From assembly GCA_007123785.1 (NCBI GenBank), contig SLGL01000076.1, positions 1 to 19,753 on the forward strand: 19,753 nt of DNA, read 5' to 3'. Position numbers and translations under genes: made by a program. The stretch is from Balneolaceae bacterium (lineage in GTDB: Bacteria; Bacteroidota; Rhodothermia; Balneolales; Balneolaceae). The notes under the pieces are model-generated. The model did not search any database. It was given only the letters and a program-made list of their open reading frames with translations, and had not been told where the DNA came from. Each line of letters opens with the position of its first letter. Position 1 is the stretch's first letter. Positions 1 through 8,447 of the stretch are shown here, piece after piece.

Positions 1-21
1 ATTAAACGTAATTTTTTAAAG

Positions 22-1446
22 ATGAAAAGCAATCGCAGGGACTTTCTGAAGAAATCCGGTATGGCCGGTATAGGTTTGGTAGGCGGAGTATTAGGCTCGT
101 CTAAAGAAGATAAAAACAAAGAACCGTTTGAATTAAAACGGCGCCAGAGATTCAACATGCACGGCTATTCAGCACCTGCTCTTGATGTAGTTCGTGTAGG
201 GTTAACCGGAATTGGAAACAGAGGTTCAGGTACGGTGAGGCGCCTGGCAAGCCTTGAGGGTGTTGAGATTAAAGCTATTAATGATGTTGAAGAGGATCGG
301 GTCAAGGCCGCAATTGACGGGATTTCTGCCACTCAGAGCCCGGACGGTTATTACCGCGATGAAAACGATTGGAAACGAATGTGTGAACGTGATGATATTG
401 ACCTGATTGCCATCCAGACGCCCTGGCATCTCCATGTTGAGCAGGCGGTCTATGCAATGGAGCATGGCAAGCACGTTTATTGCGAGCTTCCCGCCGCCAA
501 TACCATCGAAGAGTGCTGGCAGCTTGTTGAAACTTCCGAAAATACCCGGCAGCACTTTGTACAGATGTCTGCATCCTGTCATGGCGGAATCTCGGCTGTG
601 GTGCTGAATATGGTTAGACACGGAGTGTTCGGAGAGGTTATTCACGGTGAGGGTTCCTACATTCACGATTTGATGAATGACTATAACTTCACCAAGCACA
701 TGTATCACAATCTCTGGCGCCTGAACGAGAATATCGGCCGGCACGGAAACCTGTACCCTCAGCACGGCCTTGTCCCGGTGATGCAGATGATGGATATCAA
801 CTATGGTGATCAGATGGATTACATGGTTTCCACTTCCACCAATGATTTTATGATGGCCGAACGTGCTAAAGAATTGGCCGCGGAAGATGAATTTTGGGAG
901 CCATATGTGGGAAGAGACTATCGCGGAAATCTGAACACAAGTATTGTTCGCACCCGAAAAGGTAAAACGATGATGCTACAGCATGATGTAACTACTCCCC
1001 GCCCAGCCATCCGGTTCGATTTGATCAGCGGAACGAAAGGAGCATTTCATGCAAGGCCAAGCCGGATCGGCTTCAGTTATAATGAGGGGTGGATTCCACA
1101 AGAAGAGTATGATGCACTTGTGGAGGAGTACACACCGGAAATCAACAAACGTTTCAATGAACTGATGACGAGGGCAGAAGCGCCCGGACGGACACAGCGG
1201 TCTTACGAGAGAGTTAACGCAATGGACTGGCGATTGATTGACAGCCTGCGAAATGGCCTGCCGGTGGACATTGATGTGTATGATTCAGCTGCATCGAGTG
1301 CCATTACACCATTGAGTGAATGGTCGGTTGCAAACCGGTCAAACTCGGTTTCGGTTCCCGATTTTACAAATGGAGCCTGGGAAACCAATGAGCGAGGCAT
1401 GGATGTGCAGCTTGAATGGGGTGGCGGAACCACCCGGATTCTGTAG
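22..1446 (+). CDS. Tat-exported GH109-like Gfo/Idh/MocA oxidoreductase, subfamily A copy 1 (A1)
   Basis: A 474-residue NAD-dependent Gfo/Idh/MocA protein of the type that includes GH109 glycosidases. Residues 1-26 form a Tat signal (N-R-R-D-F-L-K-K, then a hydrophobic stretch) with no lipobox Cys, so a soluble periplasmic protein is expected. The motif FNMHGY precedes the Rossmann fold, whose nucleotide-binding glycines are G60, G63, G65 and G68. E155-L-P replaces the E-K-P of ordinary family members, as in GH109. Y245-P-Q-H248 matches the Tyr/His pair I recall as catalytic in the Elizabethkingia GH109 enzyme. The GHGGMD motif of the B paralogues is missing (R397-V-N-A-M-D402) and H187 stands where they have Tyr. 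The start follows an A/T-rich leader without a Shine-Dalgarno motif. The family call is firm; hydrolase, dehydrogenase or epimerase activity is open. Confidence 0.88.
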   Translation: MKSNRRDFLKKSGMAGIGLVGGVLGSSKEDKNKEPFELKRRQRFNMHGYSAPALDVVRVGLTGIGNRGSGTVRRLASLEGVEIKAINDVEEDRVKAAIDGISATQSPDGYYRDENDWKRMCERDDIDLIAIQTPWHLHVEQAVYAMEHGKHVYCELPAANTIEECWQLVETSENTRQHFVQMSASCHGGISAVVLNMVRHGVFGEVIHGEGSYIHDLMNDYNFTKHMYHNLWRLNENIGRHGNLYPQHGLVPVMQMMDINYGDQMDYMVSTSTNDFMMAERAKELAAEDEFWEPYVGRDYRGNLNTSIVRTRKGKTMMLQHDVTTPRPAIRFDLISGTKGAFHARPSRIGFSYNEGWIPQEEYDALVEEYTPEINKRFNELMTRAEAPGRTQRSYERVNAMDWRLIDSLRNGLPVDIDVYDSAASSAITPLSEWSVANRSNSVSVPDFTNGAWETNERGMDVQLEWGGGTTRIL

Positions 1447-1472
1447 TCTGATAATAAATGTTAATCAGACTA
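1444..1472 (+). terminator. Perfect 9-bp hairpin beginning in the A1 stop codon
   Basis: tagtctgat (1444-1452) and atcagacta (1464-1472) are exact reverse complements separated by an 11-base A/T-rich loop. The left arm starts with the TAG stop codon of A1. A T-rich stretch (1473-1479) follows but is not a long U-tract. It may be the first part of a double terminator or a 3'-end stabilising hairpin. Confidence 0.55.
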
Positions 1473-1487
1473 TCATTTTGAATATTT

Positions 1488-1519
1488 ATGGTGCCGTGAA
1501 TATGCGGCACTATTTTTTT
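1488..1519 (+). terminator. Rho-independent terminator between A1 and AH1
   Basis: gtgccg (1491-1496) pairs with cggcac (1505-1510) across an 8-base loop. Flanking bases extend the stem to about nine pairs including one G-U, and seven T residues follow (1513-1519). It lies 22 bases before the AH1 start, so A1 is probably transcribed at least partly separately from the downstream genes, or read-through is set here. Confidence 0.8.
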
Positions 1520-1541
1520 AAAAAAAACGAAATCAAAAAAA

Positions 1542-2687
1542 ATGAAAAAAAACCGCAGAGATTTTCTGAAAATGACAGGACTTGCCGGTATGGGTATTGC
1601 CGGTTCGGGGTTCTTTGGTTCTGCAAATGGCAAAGAAAAACAAGCTGAAGATGCGAGACGCGAAATTGGCGATTTAAAACTTTTAGACTGGGAACCGGTC
1701 AGCCAGATGGTGGTGAAAACCACTGAAGTATTGAAACCGAAATACCCTGTGATTGATATTCACAATCACCTGAGAAACCATGATCTCACCGAGCAGTATC
1801 TGGAGAATATGGACGAAACCGGGGTCTGGAAAGTGGTGAGCCTGGATGGCCGATCGGCCGGTGATTTTTATAAGGAACATCTCGAGCGCTTGCAGGGAGT
1901 TTCCAAAGAACGGCTTATTGTCTTTTTTACGCCCGATTTCAGCAAAATAGATGAGCCGAATTTCGGACAAAATGAAGCACGTAAGCTGGAAGAAGCCGTG
2001 AATGCCGGCTGCCGGGGAATGAAAATTTTCAAATCTCTGGGACTTACACTCAAAGACAATAGCGGACAGGTGGTACCGGTGGATGATCCCCGGATCGATC
2101 CTATCTGGGCCAAATGCGGTGAATTAGGCATTCCTGTAATTATTCACGTGTCAGACCCGAAGGCATTTTTTACCCCTGTTGACCGTTACAATGAACGGTA
2201 TGATGAACTTGGCGCCAATCCTCACTGGGCATTTTATGGTGATGAGTTCCCCGAAAAGGAAGAAATACTGAATCAGCGAAACAGAGTGTTTGAACGCCAT
2301 CCGGATACAATTTTTATTGCAACACATATGGCTAATCTTCCCGAAGAGCTTGGAAGAGTGTCAATGTGGCTGGAGAAATATCCAAATATGTATGTGGATA
2401 TTAACGCACGAATCAGTGAACTTGGCAGACAGCCCTACACCGCCCGGAAATTTATGATTAAACACCAGGATCGTATCCTGTTTGGAACCGATACACCACC
2501 CCGTTTAGACGCATACCGTGTTTACTATCGTTTTCTTGAAACAGACGATGAATATATCGATTCTGCCCCGAGCCATCACCGGCAAGGGCGCTGGATGATC
2601 TATGGTATTTTTCTGCCCGATGAGGTGCTTGAAAAACTTTATAACAAAAATGCCCTGAAAATTTTCGCAAAATTTAAAGGCAGTTAA
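1542..2687 (+). CDS. Tat-exported amidohydrolase, Amidohydro_2 family (AH1)
   Basis: A 381-residue metal-dependent TIM-barrel hydrolase of the Amidohydro_2 type (PF04909). This superfamily includes sugar lactonases and decarboxylases. A Tat signal occupies residues 1-30 (N-R-R-D-F-L-K), without a lipobox Cys. Expected metal and catalytic positions are visible: H74-x-H76 on strand 1, H202 in IIHVSD, H262 in ATHMAN and D317 in FGTD. The gene sits between the two GH109-like genes A1 and B1 and has a clear paralogue at 11537-12760 (shared DDPR, HPDT-FIA, FLETDDEY-type segments). Lactone hydrolysis after sugar oxidation would suit the neighbourhood, but that is inference; the sequence does not fix the substrate. 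The chosen start keeps the whole Tat motif and lies in a purine-rich leader. Confidence 0.85.
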   Translation: MKKNRRDFLKMTGLAGMGIAGSGFFGSANGKEKQAEDARREIGDLKLLDWEPVSQMVVKTTEVLKPKYPVIDIHNHLRNHDLTEQYLENMDETGVWKVVSLDGRSAGDFYKEHLERLQGVSKERLIVFFTPDFSKIDEPNFGQNEARKLEEAVNAGCRGMKIFKSLGLTLKDNSGQVVPVDDPRIDPIWAKCGELGIPVIIHVSDPKAFFTPVDRYNERYDELGANPHWAFYGDEFPEKEEILNQRNRVFERHPDTIFIATHMANLPEELGRVSMWLEKYPNMYVDINARISELGRQPYTARKFMIKHQDRILFGTDTPPRLDAYRVYYRFLETDDEYIDSAPSHHRQGRWMIYGIFLPDEVLEKLYNKNALKIFAKFKGS

Positions 2688-2730
2688 CCGAAATTAAAAT
2701 CTAAAAATTTATAGGCCAGGGATTACTATT

Positions 2731-4158
2731 ATGGGTTCGTTTAACCGAAAAGATTTTTTAAAAGTAACAGGATTAGCTGGAATAGCCGGTGCAGGATTTT
2801 TAACCGGCTGTAACGCAGGCGCAAACAGCAGCGGAAACAGGGATGGTAACAGCCCGTTCCGTCTTACGCACGACCAAACATTCAATATGTCAGGTTATGC
2901 AGCCCCTGCACTGGAGACGGTTCGGGTTGGGATAACCGGAGTGGGAAGCCGCGGCCGTGGTGCAGTCAGACGATTATCACGAATAGAAGGTGTGCAGATA
3001 ACGGCTCTGTCTGATGTGGTTCCGGAAAATATCGATTCAGCTATGGAAATTCTTGAAGGCACTGACCATTCCCCCGAGGCATATACCAACGGGCCGGAAG
3101 ACTGGAAGCGGATGTGTGACAGTGATGATGTTGATCTTGTTTATATTTGTACACCATGGCATCTTCACACTCCACAGGCGGTTTATGCAATGGAGAGCGA
3201 TTGCCATGTAGCAACGGAATTGCCCGCAGCAGTAACCATCGAGGAGTGCTGGCAGCTTGTGGAAACGTCCGAAAAAACCCGTAAACACTGCATGATGCTC
3301 GGAAATGTCTGTTACGATTTTTTTGAGATGGTAACCCTGAATATGGCTCGCCAGGGCTTTTTTGGTGAACTTATTCACGGAGAAGGTGCCTACATTCACG
3401 ACCTGATGGGACTCAATTTCTCCAAGACTGCCTATCATGATATGTGGCGTCTCAAAGAAAATGCCAACCGAAATGGAAACATCTATCCGCCCCACAGTAT
3501 CGGCCCGGTCTCCAAGGCAATGAATATCAACAGCGGCGACAAAATGGACTATCTCGTTTCCATGTCGAGCCACGATTTTATGATGGCGGATAAAGCCAGA
3601 GAGCTGGCTCAGGAAGATGAAGTTTTTGAACCGTTTGTGGGCAGTAATTTCAGGGGAAATATGAATACCACACTGATCAAAACCAGAAAAGGCCGAACCA
3701 TCATGCTGCAGCATGATGTAACCTCACCGCGGCCCTATTCGCGGATTCACCTTCTCAGCGGAACCAAAGGAATTGCCCGAAAATGGCCTCTTCCTGCCCG
3801 AATTGCTACAAGTCATCACGACTGGTTATCAGACGAAGAGTTTGCAGAATTGGAAGAACAGTATACTCCGGAAATCACCAAACAGGTGGGTGAAATGGCC
3901 CGGCAGGTTGGCGGCCATGGCGGAATGGATACCATCATGGACTGGAGAATGATCGACTGCATTCGCAATGGTCTGCCGCTGGATATGGACGTTTACGATG
4001 CTGCCTTGTGGAGTGCGATCGGCCCTCTTTCCGAATGGTCTACCAATAACACATTTGAAAAACTGGAAGTACCCGATTTTACCTCGGGTTCCTGGGAAAC
4101 AAATGAGCCGGGAATGGATATCAATCTGGAACGCGGTGGAACTACTCAAATCATTTAA
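2731..4158 (+). CDS. Tat lipoprotein, GH109-like Gfo/Idh/MocA protein, subfamily B copy 1 (B1)
   Basis: A 475-residue GH109-like protein, closer to classical GH109 than A1. The signal reads N-R6-K7-D-F-L-K and so carries R-K in place of twin arginine. It ends in a good lipobox L-T-G-C27, predicting a Tat-exported, lipid-anchored enzyme. The nucleotide-binding segment is G67-I-T-G70-V-G72-S-R-G75; E163-L-P replaces the usual E-K-P. It keeps C194-Y195, Y252-P-P-H255 and G395-H-G-G-M-D400, the motifs I associate with alpha-N-acetylgalactosaminidases of GH109, which hydrolyse through transient C3 oxidation by bound NAD. The C-terminal VPDFT-x-G-x-W tail is present. The GMC gene follows after only 12 bases, indicating one transcript. 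Glycosidase activity is plausible; N-acetylgalactosamine specificity is not shown. Confidence 0.88.
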   Translation: MGSFNRKDFLKVTGLAGIAGAGFLTGCNAGANSSGNRDGNSPFRLTHDQTFNMSGYAAPALETVRVGITGVGSRGRGAVRRLSRIEGVQITALSDVVPENIDSAMEILEGTDHSPEAYTNGPEDWKRMCDSDDVDLVYICTPWHLHTPQAVYAMESDCHVATELPAAVTIEECWQLVETSEKTRKHCMMLGNVCYDFFEMVTLNMARQGFFGELIHGEGAYIHDLMGLNFSKTAYHDMWRLKENANRNGNIYPPHSIGPVSKAMNINSGDKMDYLVSMSSHDFMMADKARELAQEDEVFEPFVGSNFRGNMNTTLIKTRKGRTIMLQHDVTSPRPYSRIHLLSGTKGIARKWPLPARIATSHHDWLSDEEFAELEEQYTPEITKQVGEMARQVGGHGGMDTIMDWRMIDCIRNGLPLDMDVYDAALWSAIGPLSEWSTNNTFEKLEVPDFTSGSWETNEPGMDINLERGGTTQII

Positions 4159-4170
4159 CGTCCGCTTTGC

Positions 4171-5886
4171 ATGAATATAACCGGAAAGGCCAAAGAAGAC
4201 CGAAGTTATGATGCGATCGTCATCGGTTCGGGAGTTACCGGTGGCTATGCGGCGATGGAACTTTGTGATTTGGGTGTAAAAACACTGGTACTTGAACGTG
4301 GCCGTCCTGTAAAACATGGTGATTATCCAACCGCAACACTGGACCCCTGGGAAATTCCCAACGCAGGGCACCTCCCCCAGGAGATGCTAGACCGGAATCC
4401 TGTTATTGCCCGCTGTTATGCTTACGACAAAACCACCGAGCACTTTTTTGTAAAAGATGAAGAGCAGCCCTATATCCAGGAAAAACCATTCGACTGGATC
4501 CGCAGTTACCAGGAAGGTGGAAAATCTTTGGTGTGGGCACGTGGCTGTCAGCGCTGGAGTAAATACGATTTTGATGGCCCCGGTCGCGATGGTTTCAGTA
4601 TCGAATGGCCCATTACCTACGATGAGATAGCACCCTGGTATTCAAGGGTTGAAACTTTTGTAGGCTGGAGCGGGAATAAAGACGGACTCGAACATTTTCC
4701 CGATGGTGAGTTTCTTCCCCCGTTCGAAATGAACTGTGTTGAAAAACATATGAAGCAGGCTATTGAATCGTCTTATGATGATCGTTATCTCATCCAGGGA
4801 CGTTGTGCCCATCTCACTGAAGTGAAAGATATTCACCGTCAGCAGGGTCGCGGACAATGTGTGGCTCGTAATCTTTGCCAGCGCGGATGTCCTTACGGAG
4901 CCTATTTCAGTTCCAATTCTGTGACACTGCCATGGGCTAAAAAAACCGGGAATCTTACCATCCGCACACATTCGGTAGTTCACTCTATTATTTACGATGA
5001 GGAGAATGAAAAAGCCACTGGTGTCCGTGTAATTGATGCTAATACAAAAGAAATGACGGAGTATTATGCACGCACGATTTTTGTGAATGCGGCCTGCCTC
5101 AACTCCAATATGATTTTGCTAAACAGCAAGTCGAACCGATTTCCCGACGGGCTTGGTAACGACAGCGGGGCTCTTGGCAGGTATGTTGGTTTTCACAACT
5201 ACAGGGGACGAATTACTGCCTCAATTGAAGGTTTTGATGATCATTATTTTTACGGCAGAAGGCCAACTGGCCCGATTATTCCGCCCTTTAGAAACGTGTA
5301 TCAACAGGATGCAGATGCCGATTTCCAGGGGAAATATCTGATCTCAACTGGTGCGAGCCGACCGGCATGGACCCGAGGAGTTCGGTCTGAAAATATTGGT
5401 GCAGATCTGATTGAAGAGATGCAGCAGCCCGGACAGTGGCGGGTCAACATGCGGATGTCGGGTGAGGTGATTCCCGAATACGACAACCATGTGCGCCTTA
5501 GTGAAACAGAGACAGATGACTGGGGTATGCCGCAATTGGTCATCTCCATCGATTATACAGAAAACGATGTAAAAATGATGGAGGATTTCCTGGAACATGG
5601 CGTTGAAATGCTGGAACGGATTGGCTGTAAAGATATCCGCGCTTTTGACAATAACCAGGCACCCGGCCTCGATATCCATGAGATGGGTGGAGCCCGTATG
5701 GGCAAAGATCCGGCTACATCGGTATTGAACAAGTGGAACCAGGTTCATTCATGCAAAAATGTGTTTGTAACCGACGGAGCCTGCATGACTACAGTGTCCA
5801 CGCAAAATCCATCGCTGACATTCATGGCAATTTCTGCAAGGGCGGCTCACCATGCTGCTGATGAAATGAAAAAAGGAAATCTTTGA
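4171..5886 (+). CDS. GMC-family FAD-dependent sugar dehydrogenase, large subunit type
   Basis: A 571-residue glucose-methanol-choline oxidoreductase. The FAD Rossmann motif is G19-S-G21-V-T-G24, with E42 at the end of strand 2. The C-terminal domain carries the expected active-site His503 (HEMGG) and Asn546 (QNPSLT). C230, C236 and C240 (C-x5-C-x3-C, followed by PYGA) have the spacing I recall for the [3Fe-4S] ligands of FAD-glucose and fructose dehydrogenases, so electrons probably leave through a cluster to a cytochrome or small subunit rather than to oxygen. No signal peptide is present, and no gluconate-2-dehydrogenase subunit 3 gene lies in the window, so export would need a partner carrying a Tat signal. 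Coupling to B1 (12-base gap) suggests a sugar substrate; oxidation at C3 by analogy with 3-keto-glycoside pathways is inference. Confidence 0.88.
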   Translation: MNITGKAKEDRSYDAIVIGSGVTGGYAAMELCDLGVKTLVLERGRPVKHGDYPTATLDPWEIPNAGHLPQEMLDRNPVIARCYAYDKTTEHFFVKDEEQPYIQEKPFDWIRSYQEGGKSLVWARGCQRWSKYDFDGPGRDGFSIEWPITYDEIAPWYSRVETFVGWSGNKDGLEHFPDGEFLPPFEMNCVEKHMKQAIESSYDDRYLIQGRCAHLTEVKDIHRQQGRGQCVARNLCQRGCPYGAYFSSNSVTLPWAKKTGNLTIRTHSVVHSIIYDEENEKATGVRVIDANTKEMTEYYARTIFVNAACLNSNMILLNSKSNRFPDGLGNDSGALGRYVGFHNYRGRITASIEGFDDHYFYGRRPTGPIIPPFRNVYQQDADADFQGKYLISTGASRPAWTRGVRSENIGADLIEEMQQPGQWRVNMRMSGEVIPEYDNHVRLSETETDDWGMPQLVISIDYTENDVKMMEDFLEHGVEMLERIGCKDIRAFDNNQAPGLDIHEMGGARMGKDPATSVLNKWNQVHSCKNVFVTDGACMTTVSTQNPSLTFMAISARAAHHAADEMKKGNL

Positions 5887-5940
5887 GTAAAATTGCAGAT
5901 TTGATATTAGTTTATAACAAATAAAAGAAGAAAAAGATTA

Positions 5941-6888
5941 ATGATGAAACGACGAGAATTTTTACAAAAAAGCTCAGCCGGCCTGGCAGGGCTCACAATG
6001 GGCTCTGTTCTGATGAACCCTGAAACCACATCAGCGAATAAAAAAACCGGACAACCGGTTCAGGAACTTTCTCTGAAAAAAGGCTACATGCTCGGCACAT
6101 TTCCCGAAAGGAATGAGTATACAGTAATGCAACAATTTCAAATGCTAAAAACTGCCGGTTTTCATGGGGTTGAACCGGACAGCGGATTAGACCGATCCGA
6201 AGTATTGGCGGCAAAAGAAGAAACCGGCCTGGAAATTCCGAGTATTGTGGTATCTACACATTGGTCACAGCCGCTTACCAGTCCAGACCCTTCAGTAAGG
6301 CAGGCTGGCCTGGATGGATTGGAAATTGCCCTGGAAGATGCCCATGAATATGGTGCAGCACGGCTCTTGTTAGTGCCGGGGCGGGTAACCGACGAAATTA
6401 CGTATGATACGGCATATAAACGGTCTCAGGAAGAGATCAGCAAGATGGTGCCTCTGGCCGAAGAGCTGAACGTGACTATCGCTATCGAAAACGTGTGGAA
6501 TCGGTTTTTGCTCAGCCCGATGGAAGCTGCCCGTTATGTGGACGAGTTTAACTCAGACTATGTAGGCTGGTATTTTGATATCGGCAATATTCTTAACTAC
6601 GGCTGGCCCGAACACTGGATTCGAATTTTAGGTGAGCGAATATCCATGCTCCACATCAAAGAATACAGTATGGAAAAGCGCAATTCCGAAGGGCCGGGAG
6701 CTGGTTTCCGGACCAACTATCTGGAAGGTGATAACAACTGGGCAGGGATTATGCAGGCCTTGCGTGATGTAGGGTATAGAGGGGAATACGGTATTGCCGA
6801 ACCGGCTTATCGTGAACAGGATATTCCACATGATCGCTGGCTCAAGGAGTACGTTTCCGACAGAATGGATACAATTTTTGCCAAATAA
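5941..6888 (+). CDS. Tat-exported sugar phosphate isomerase/epimerase-like TIM barrel
   Basis: A 315-residue xylose-isomerase-like TIM barrel (AP_endonuc_2, PF01261). The signal is K-R-R-E-F-L-Q plus a hydrophobic stretch to about residue 35; ATG at 5941 and 5944 are both possible starts. Metal-site residues occur in the usual order: E183 (IENVW), D213 (YFDIGN), H238 (HIKE) and E287 (AEPAY). Tat-exported members beside Gfo/Idh/MocA or GMC dehydrogenases cannot act on cytoplasmic sugar phosphates. Relatives include 3-keto-glycoside eliminases and the larger subunit of C-glycoside deglycosidases. Here it follows the GMC gene by 54 bases, so elimination, hydration or epimerisation of a keto-sugar is the best guess. 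No DUF6379-type small subunit is seen nearby. Confidence 0.85.
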   Translation: MMKRREFLQKSSAGLAGLTMGSVLMNPETTSANKKTGQPVQELSLKKGYMLGTFPERNEYTVMQQFQMLKTAGFHGVEPDSGLDRSEVLAAKEETGLEIPSIVVSTHWSQPLTSPDPSVRQAGLDGLEIALEDAHEYGAARLLLVPGRVTDEITYDTAYKRSQEEISKMVPLAEELNVTIAIENVWNRFLLSPMEAARYVDEFNSDYVGWYFDIGNILNYGWPEHWIRILGERISMLHIKEYSMEKRNSEGPGAGFRTNYLEGDNNWAGIMQALRDVGYRGEYGIAEPAYREQDIPHDRWLKEYVSDRMDTIFAK

Positions 6889-6931
6889 ACAGATATATTC
6901 CGTTCTTTTTTACCCCAAAACGTAAATTATC

Positions 6932-8242
6932 ATGAAAAGCAACCGTAAGGAGTTTCTTAAAAAAGCAGGGCTGGCAGGAATCAGTTTGGCCGGTGGCGGA
7001 GTTCTGAAGGAGTTTTTGCCTGGCCCTAAGCAGACTGCCCCGACACTTCCGGCCGGTGCAGATTTGAACCCTTCCATAAAATCAGCAGGCATGAATTCAG
7101 AAAATCACACGATAATAGGCGGTTATGGAAAGTGGGCCGCATCCCTGATCGAACAGGAACTGCCGGAATTTTCTTATCGGCGAAATGAGTGGAATGATGT
7201 TGAGGCGTGGCATAAAGCCGCAAAACAGCGCTTGAAAGATAGACTGGCCATTCCTGATATCGGCAGAGCGCGGGACCTGACGGTAAACAGACAGTACATC
7301 TATGACGGTCTTCAGGTTGAAGAGTTAAGCTGGAAGCTGCCATACGGAGAACCGGCAGAGGCTATTTTACTGAAGCCGCAGAACACATCCGGACCTCTGC
7401 CCGGAATTCTGGGGTTTCATGATCATGCGGCTAATAAATATTTCGGAAAACGGAAGATTACCCGCACCAGTGATGAGATGCATCCGGTCATGGAGAGCCA
7501 CCAGGAAAATTACTACGAGGGAGTTCCCTGGGCGAATGAGATCGCCAAACGCGGTTATGTTGTTCTGGTTTCTGATGCATTTCCTTTTGCCAGCCGGCGT
7601 GTTCTGATGAGCGACATTCCCGAGGGTATGCGAAACGGCTTGTCGGATGAAGATCCTGAAAATCCTGAAAATATTGAAGCTTACAACAACTGGGCGGTGA
7701 ATCATGAACATATTATGGCAAAGTCTCTGTTCAGTGCAGGTACTACCTGGCCGGGCGTTTTTTTTGCTGAAGATCGTGTAGCACTCGATATACTTTGCGA
7801 ACGCAATGATGTGGATGAAACCCGGGTAGGTTGCGGAGGGTTGTCCGGCGGAGGAATGCGTACCGTTTTTATGACAGCCCTGGATGATCGGATCAAATGC
7901 GGGGTTTCAGTTGGTTTTATGACCACCTGGAAAGATCTTGTACTATATAAAGCCCATACCCACACCTGGATGACCTATGTTCCGCTGCTTCCGAACGAAC
8001 TCGAATTTCCGGAAGTTTTCGGGCTGAATGTGGAGACTCCCACACTTGTTCAGAACAATATTCACGATGCACTCTTTACATTGTCTGAAATGGAGCGGGC
8101 AGATGAAATCCAGGCAGAAGTTTATCAAAAAGCGGGAAATTCTGATCGTTATAAGGGGACGTTCCATCCCGGTCCTCATAAATTCGATAAACCCATGCAA
8201 GATGAGGCATTTGAATGGTTTGACCAGTGGCTGAAAGGGTAA
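6932..8242 (+). CDS. Tat-exported alpha/beta hydrolase (Abhydrolase_7/acetyl-esterase-like)
   Basis: A 436-residue secreted alpha/beta hydrolase. Residues 1-30 are a Tat-like signal with N-R-K-E-F-L-K (R-K rather than R-R) and no lipobox. After an N-terminal helical region come GFHDHAANK (strand 3/oxyanion region), the nucleophile elbow G303-L-S305-G-G-G, an acid candidate D379 (NIHDAL) and His416 in GPHKF (H412 is an alternative). The arrangement matches Abhydrolase_7/acetylxylan-esterase-like proteins. It starts 43 bases after the isomerase-like gene and probably closes the first transcript. Removal of acetyl or other acyl groups from a glycan before the oxidoreductases act is the likely role; the exact ester is unknown. 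Confidence 0.8.
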   Translation: MKSNRKEFLKKAGLAGISLAGGGVLKEFLPGPKQTAPTLPAGADLNPSIKSAGMNSENHTIIGGYGKWAASLIEQELPEFSYRRNEWNDVEAWHKAAKQRLKDRLAIPDIGRARDLTVNRQYIYDGLQVEELSWKLPYGEPAEAILLKPQNTSGPLPGILGFHDHAANKYFGKRKITRTSDEMHPVMESHQENYYEGVPWANEIAKRGYVVLVSDAFPFASRRVLMSDIPEGMRNGLSDEDPENPENIEAYNNWAVNHEHIMAKSLFSAGTTWPGVFFAEDRVALDILCERNDVDETRVGCGGLSGGGMRTVFMTALDDRIKCGVSVGFMTTWKDLVLYKAHTHTWMTYVPLLPNELEFPEVFGLNVETPTLVQNNIHDALFTLSEMERADEIQAEVYQKAGNSDRYKGTFHPGPHKFDKPMQDEAFEWFDQWLKG

Positions 8243-8447
8243 ATTGACAGTGAATCTTTATATAATTGATTGATAAACGAAATACCTGCGGTTGTATTCC
8301 GGTTAGCCCGGATTTCTCACATAAAATAGATGGAATGTAATTTGTCTTATTGATTTATAATTCATTTTTAGTGTTTTAAAAATATGCAGTTTGTTTTGCG
8401 TCGAAATTTGGGTTAGCAATTTAGTGGAATGGAATTTATGGAACGAT
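8243..8447. other. 205-base intergenic region, possible transcript boundary
   Basis: A/T-rich spacer with no tRNA or conserved small ORF. A short stem tccgg/ccgga (8298-8302 with 8308-8312, 5-base loop) is followed by only three T residues, too weak to call a terminator. The 3' half (8330-8400) is very A/T-rich and could carry the promoter of the following lipoprotein gene, but I see no clean TAnnTTTG element. Confidence 0.4.

Noticed and set aside
226..765. Open frame of 179 codons on the minus strand opposite A1
   Set aside because: It lies wholly inside a gene with strong family motifs, has no recognisable protein features, and similar antisense frames occur opposite B1 (3037-3714) and the two-domain esterase (15183-15848). 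These are codon-composition shadows.
4171..5886. Choline dehydrogenase or cholesterol-oxidase-type function for the GMC gene
   Set aside because: The Cys triad and sugar-enzyme neighbours fit the sugar-dehydrogenase branch better; no features specific to those other enzymes are seen.
5887..5940. Possible separate promoter between the GMC and isomerase-like genes
   Set aside because: The 54-base A/T-rich gap contains gatttg and tttataac strings but no correctly spaced promoter pair.
8298..8312. Short hairpin tccgg/ccgga after the esterase gene
   Set aside because: Only five pairs and three following T residues; not convincing as a terminator.
8391..8447. Upstream in-frame ATG extending the PL2-like protein by 19 residues
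   Set aside because: The extension has no signal-like character and would bury the lipoprotein signal peptide, which starts cleanly at 8448.
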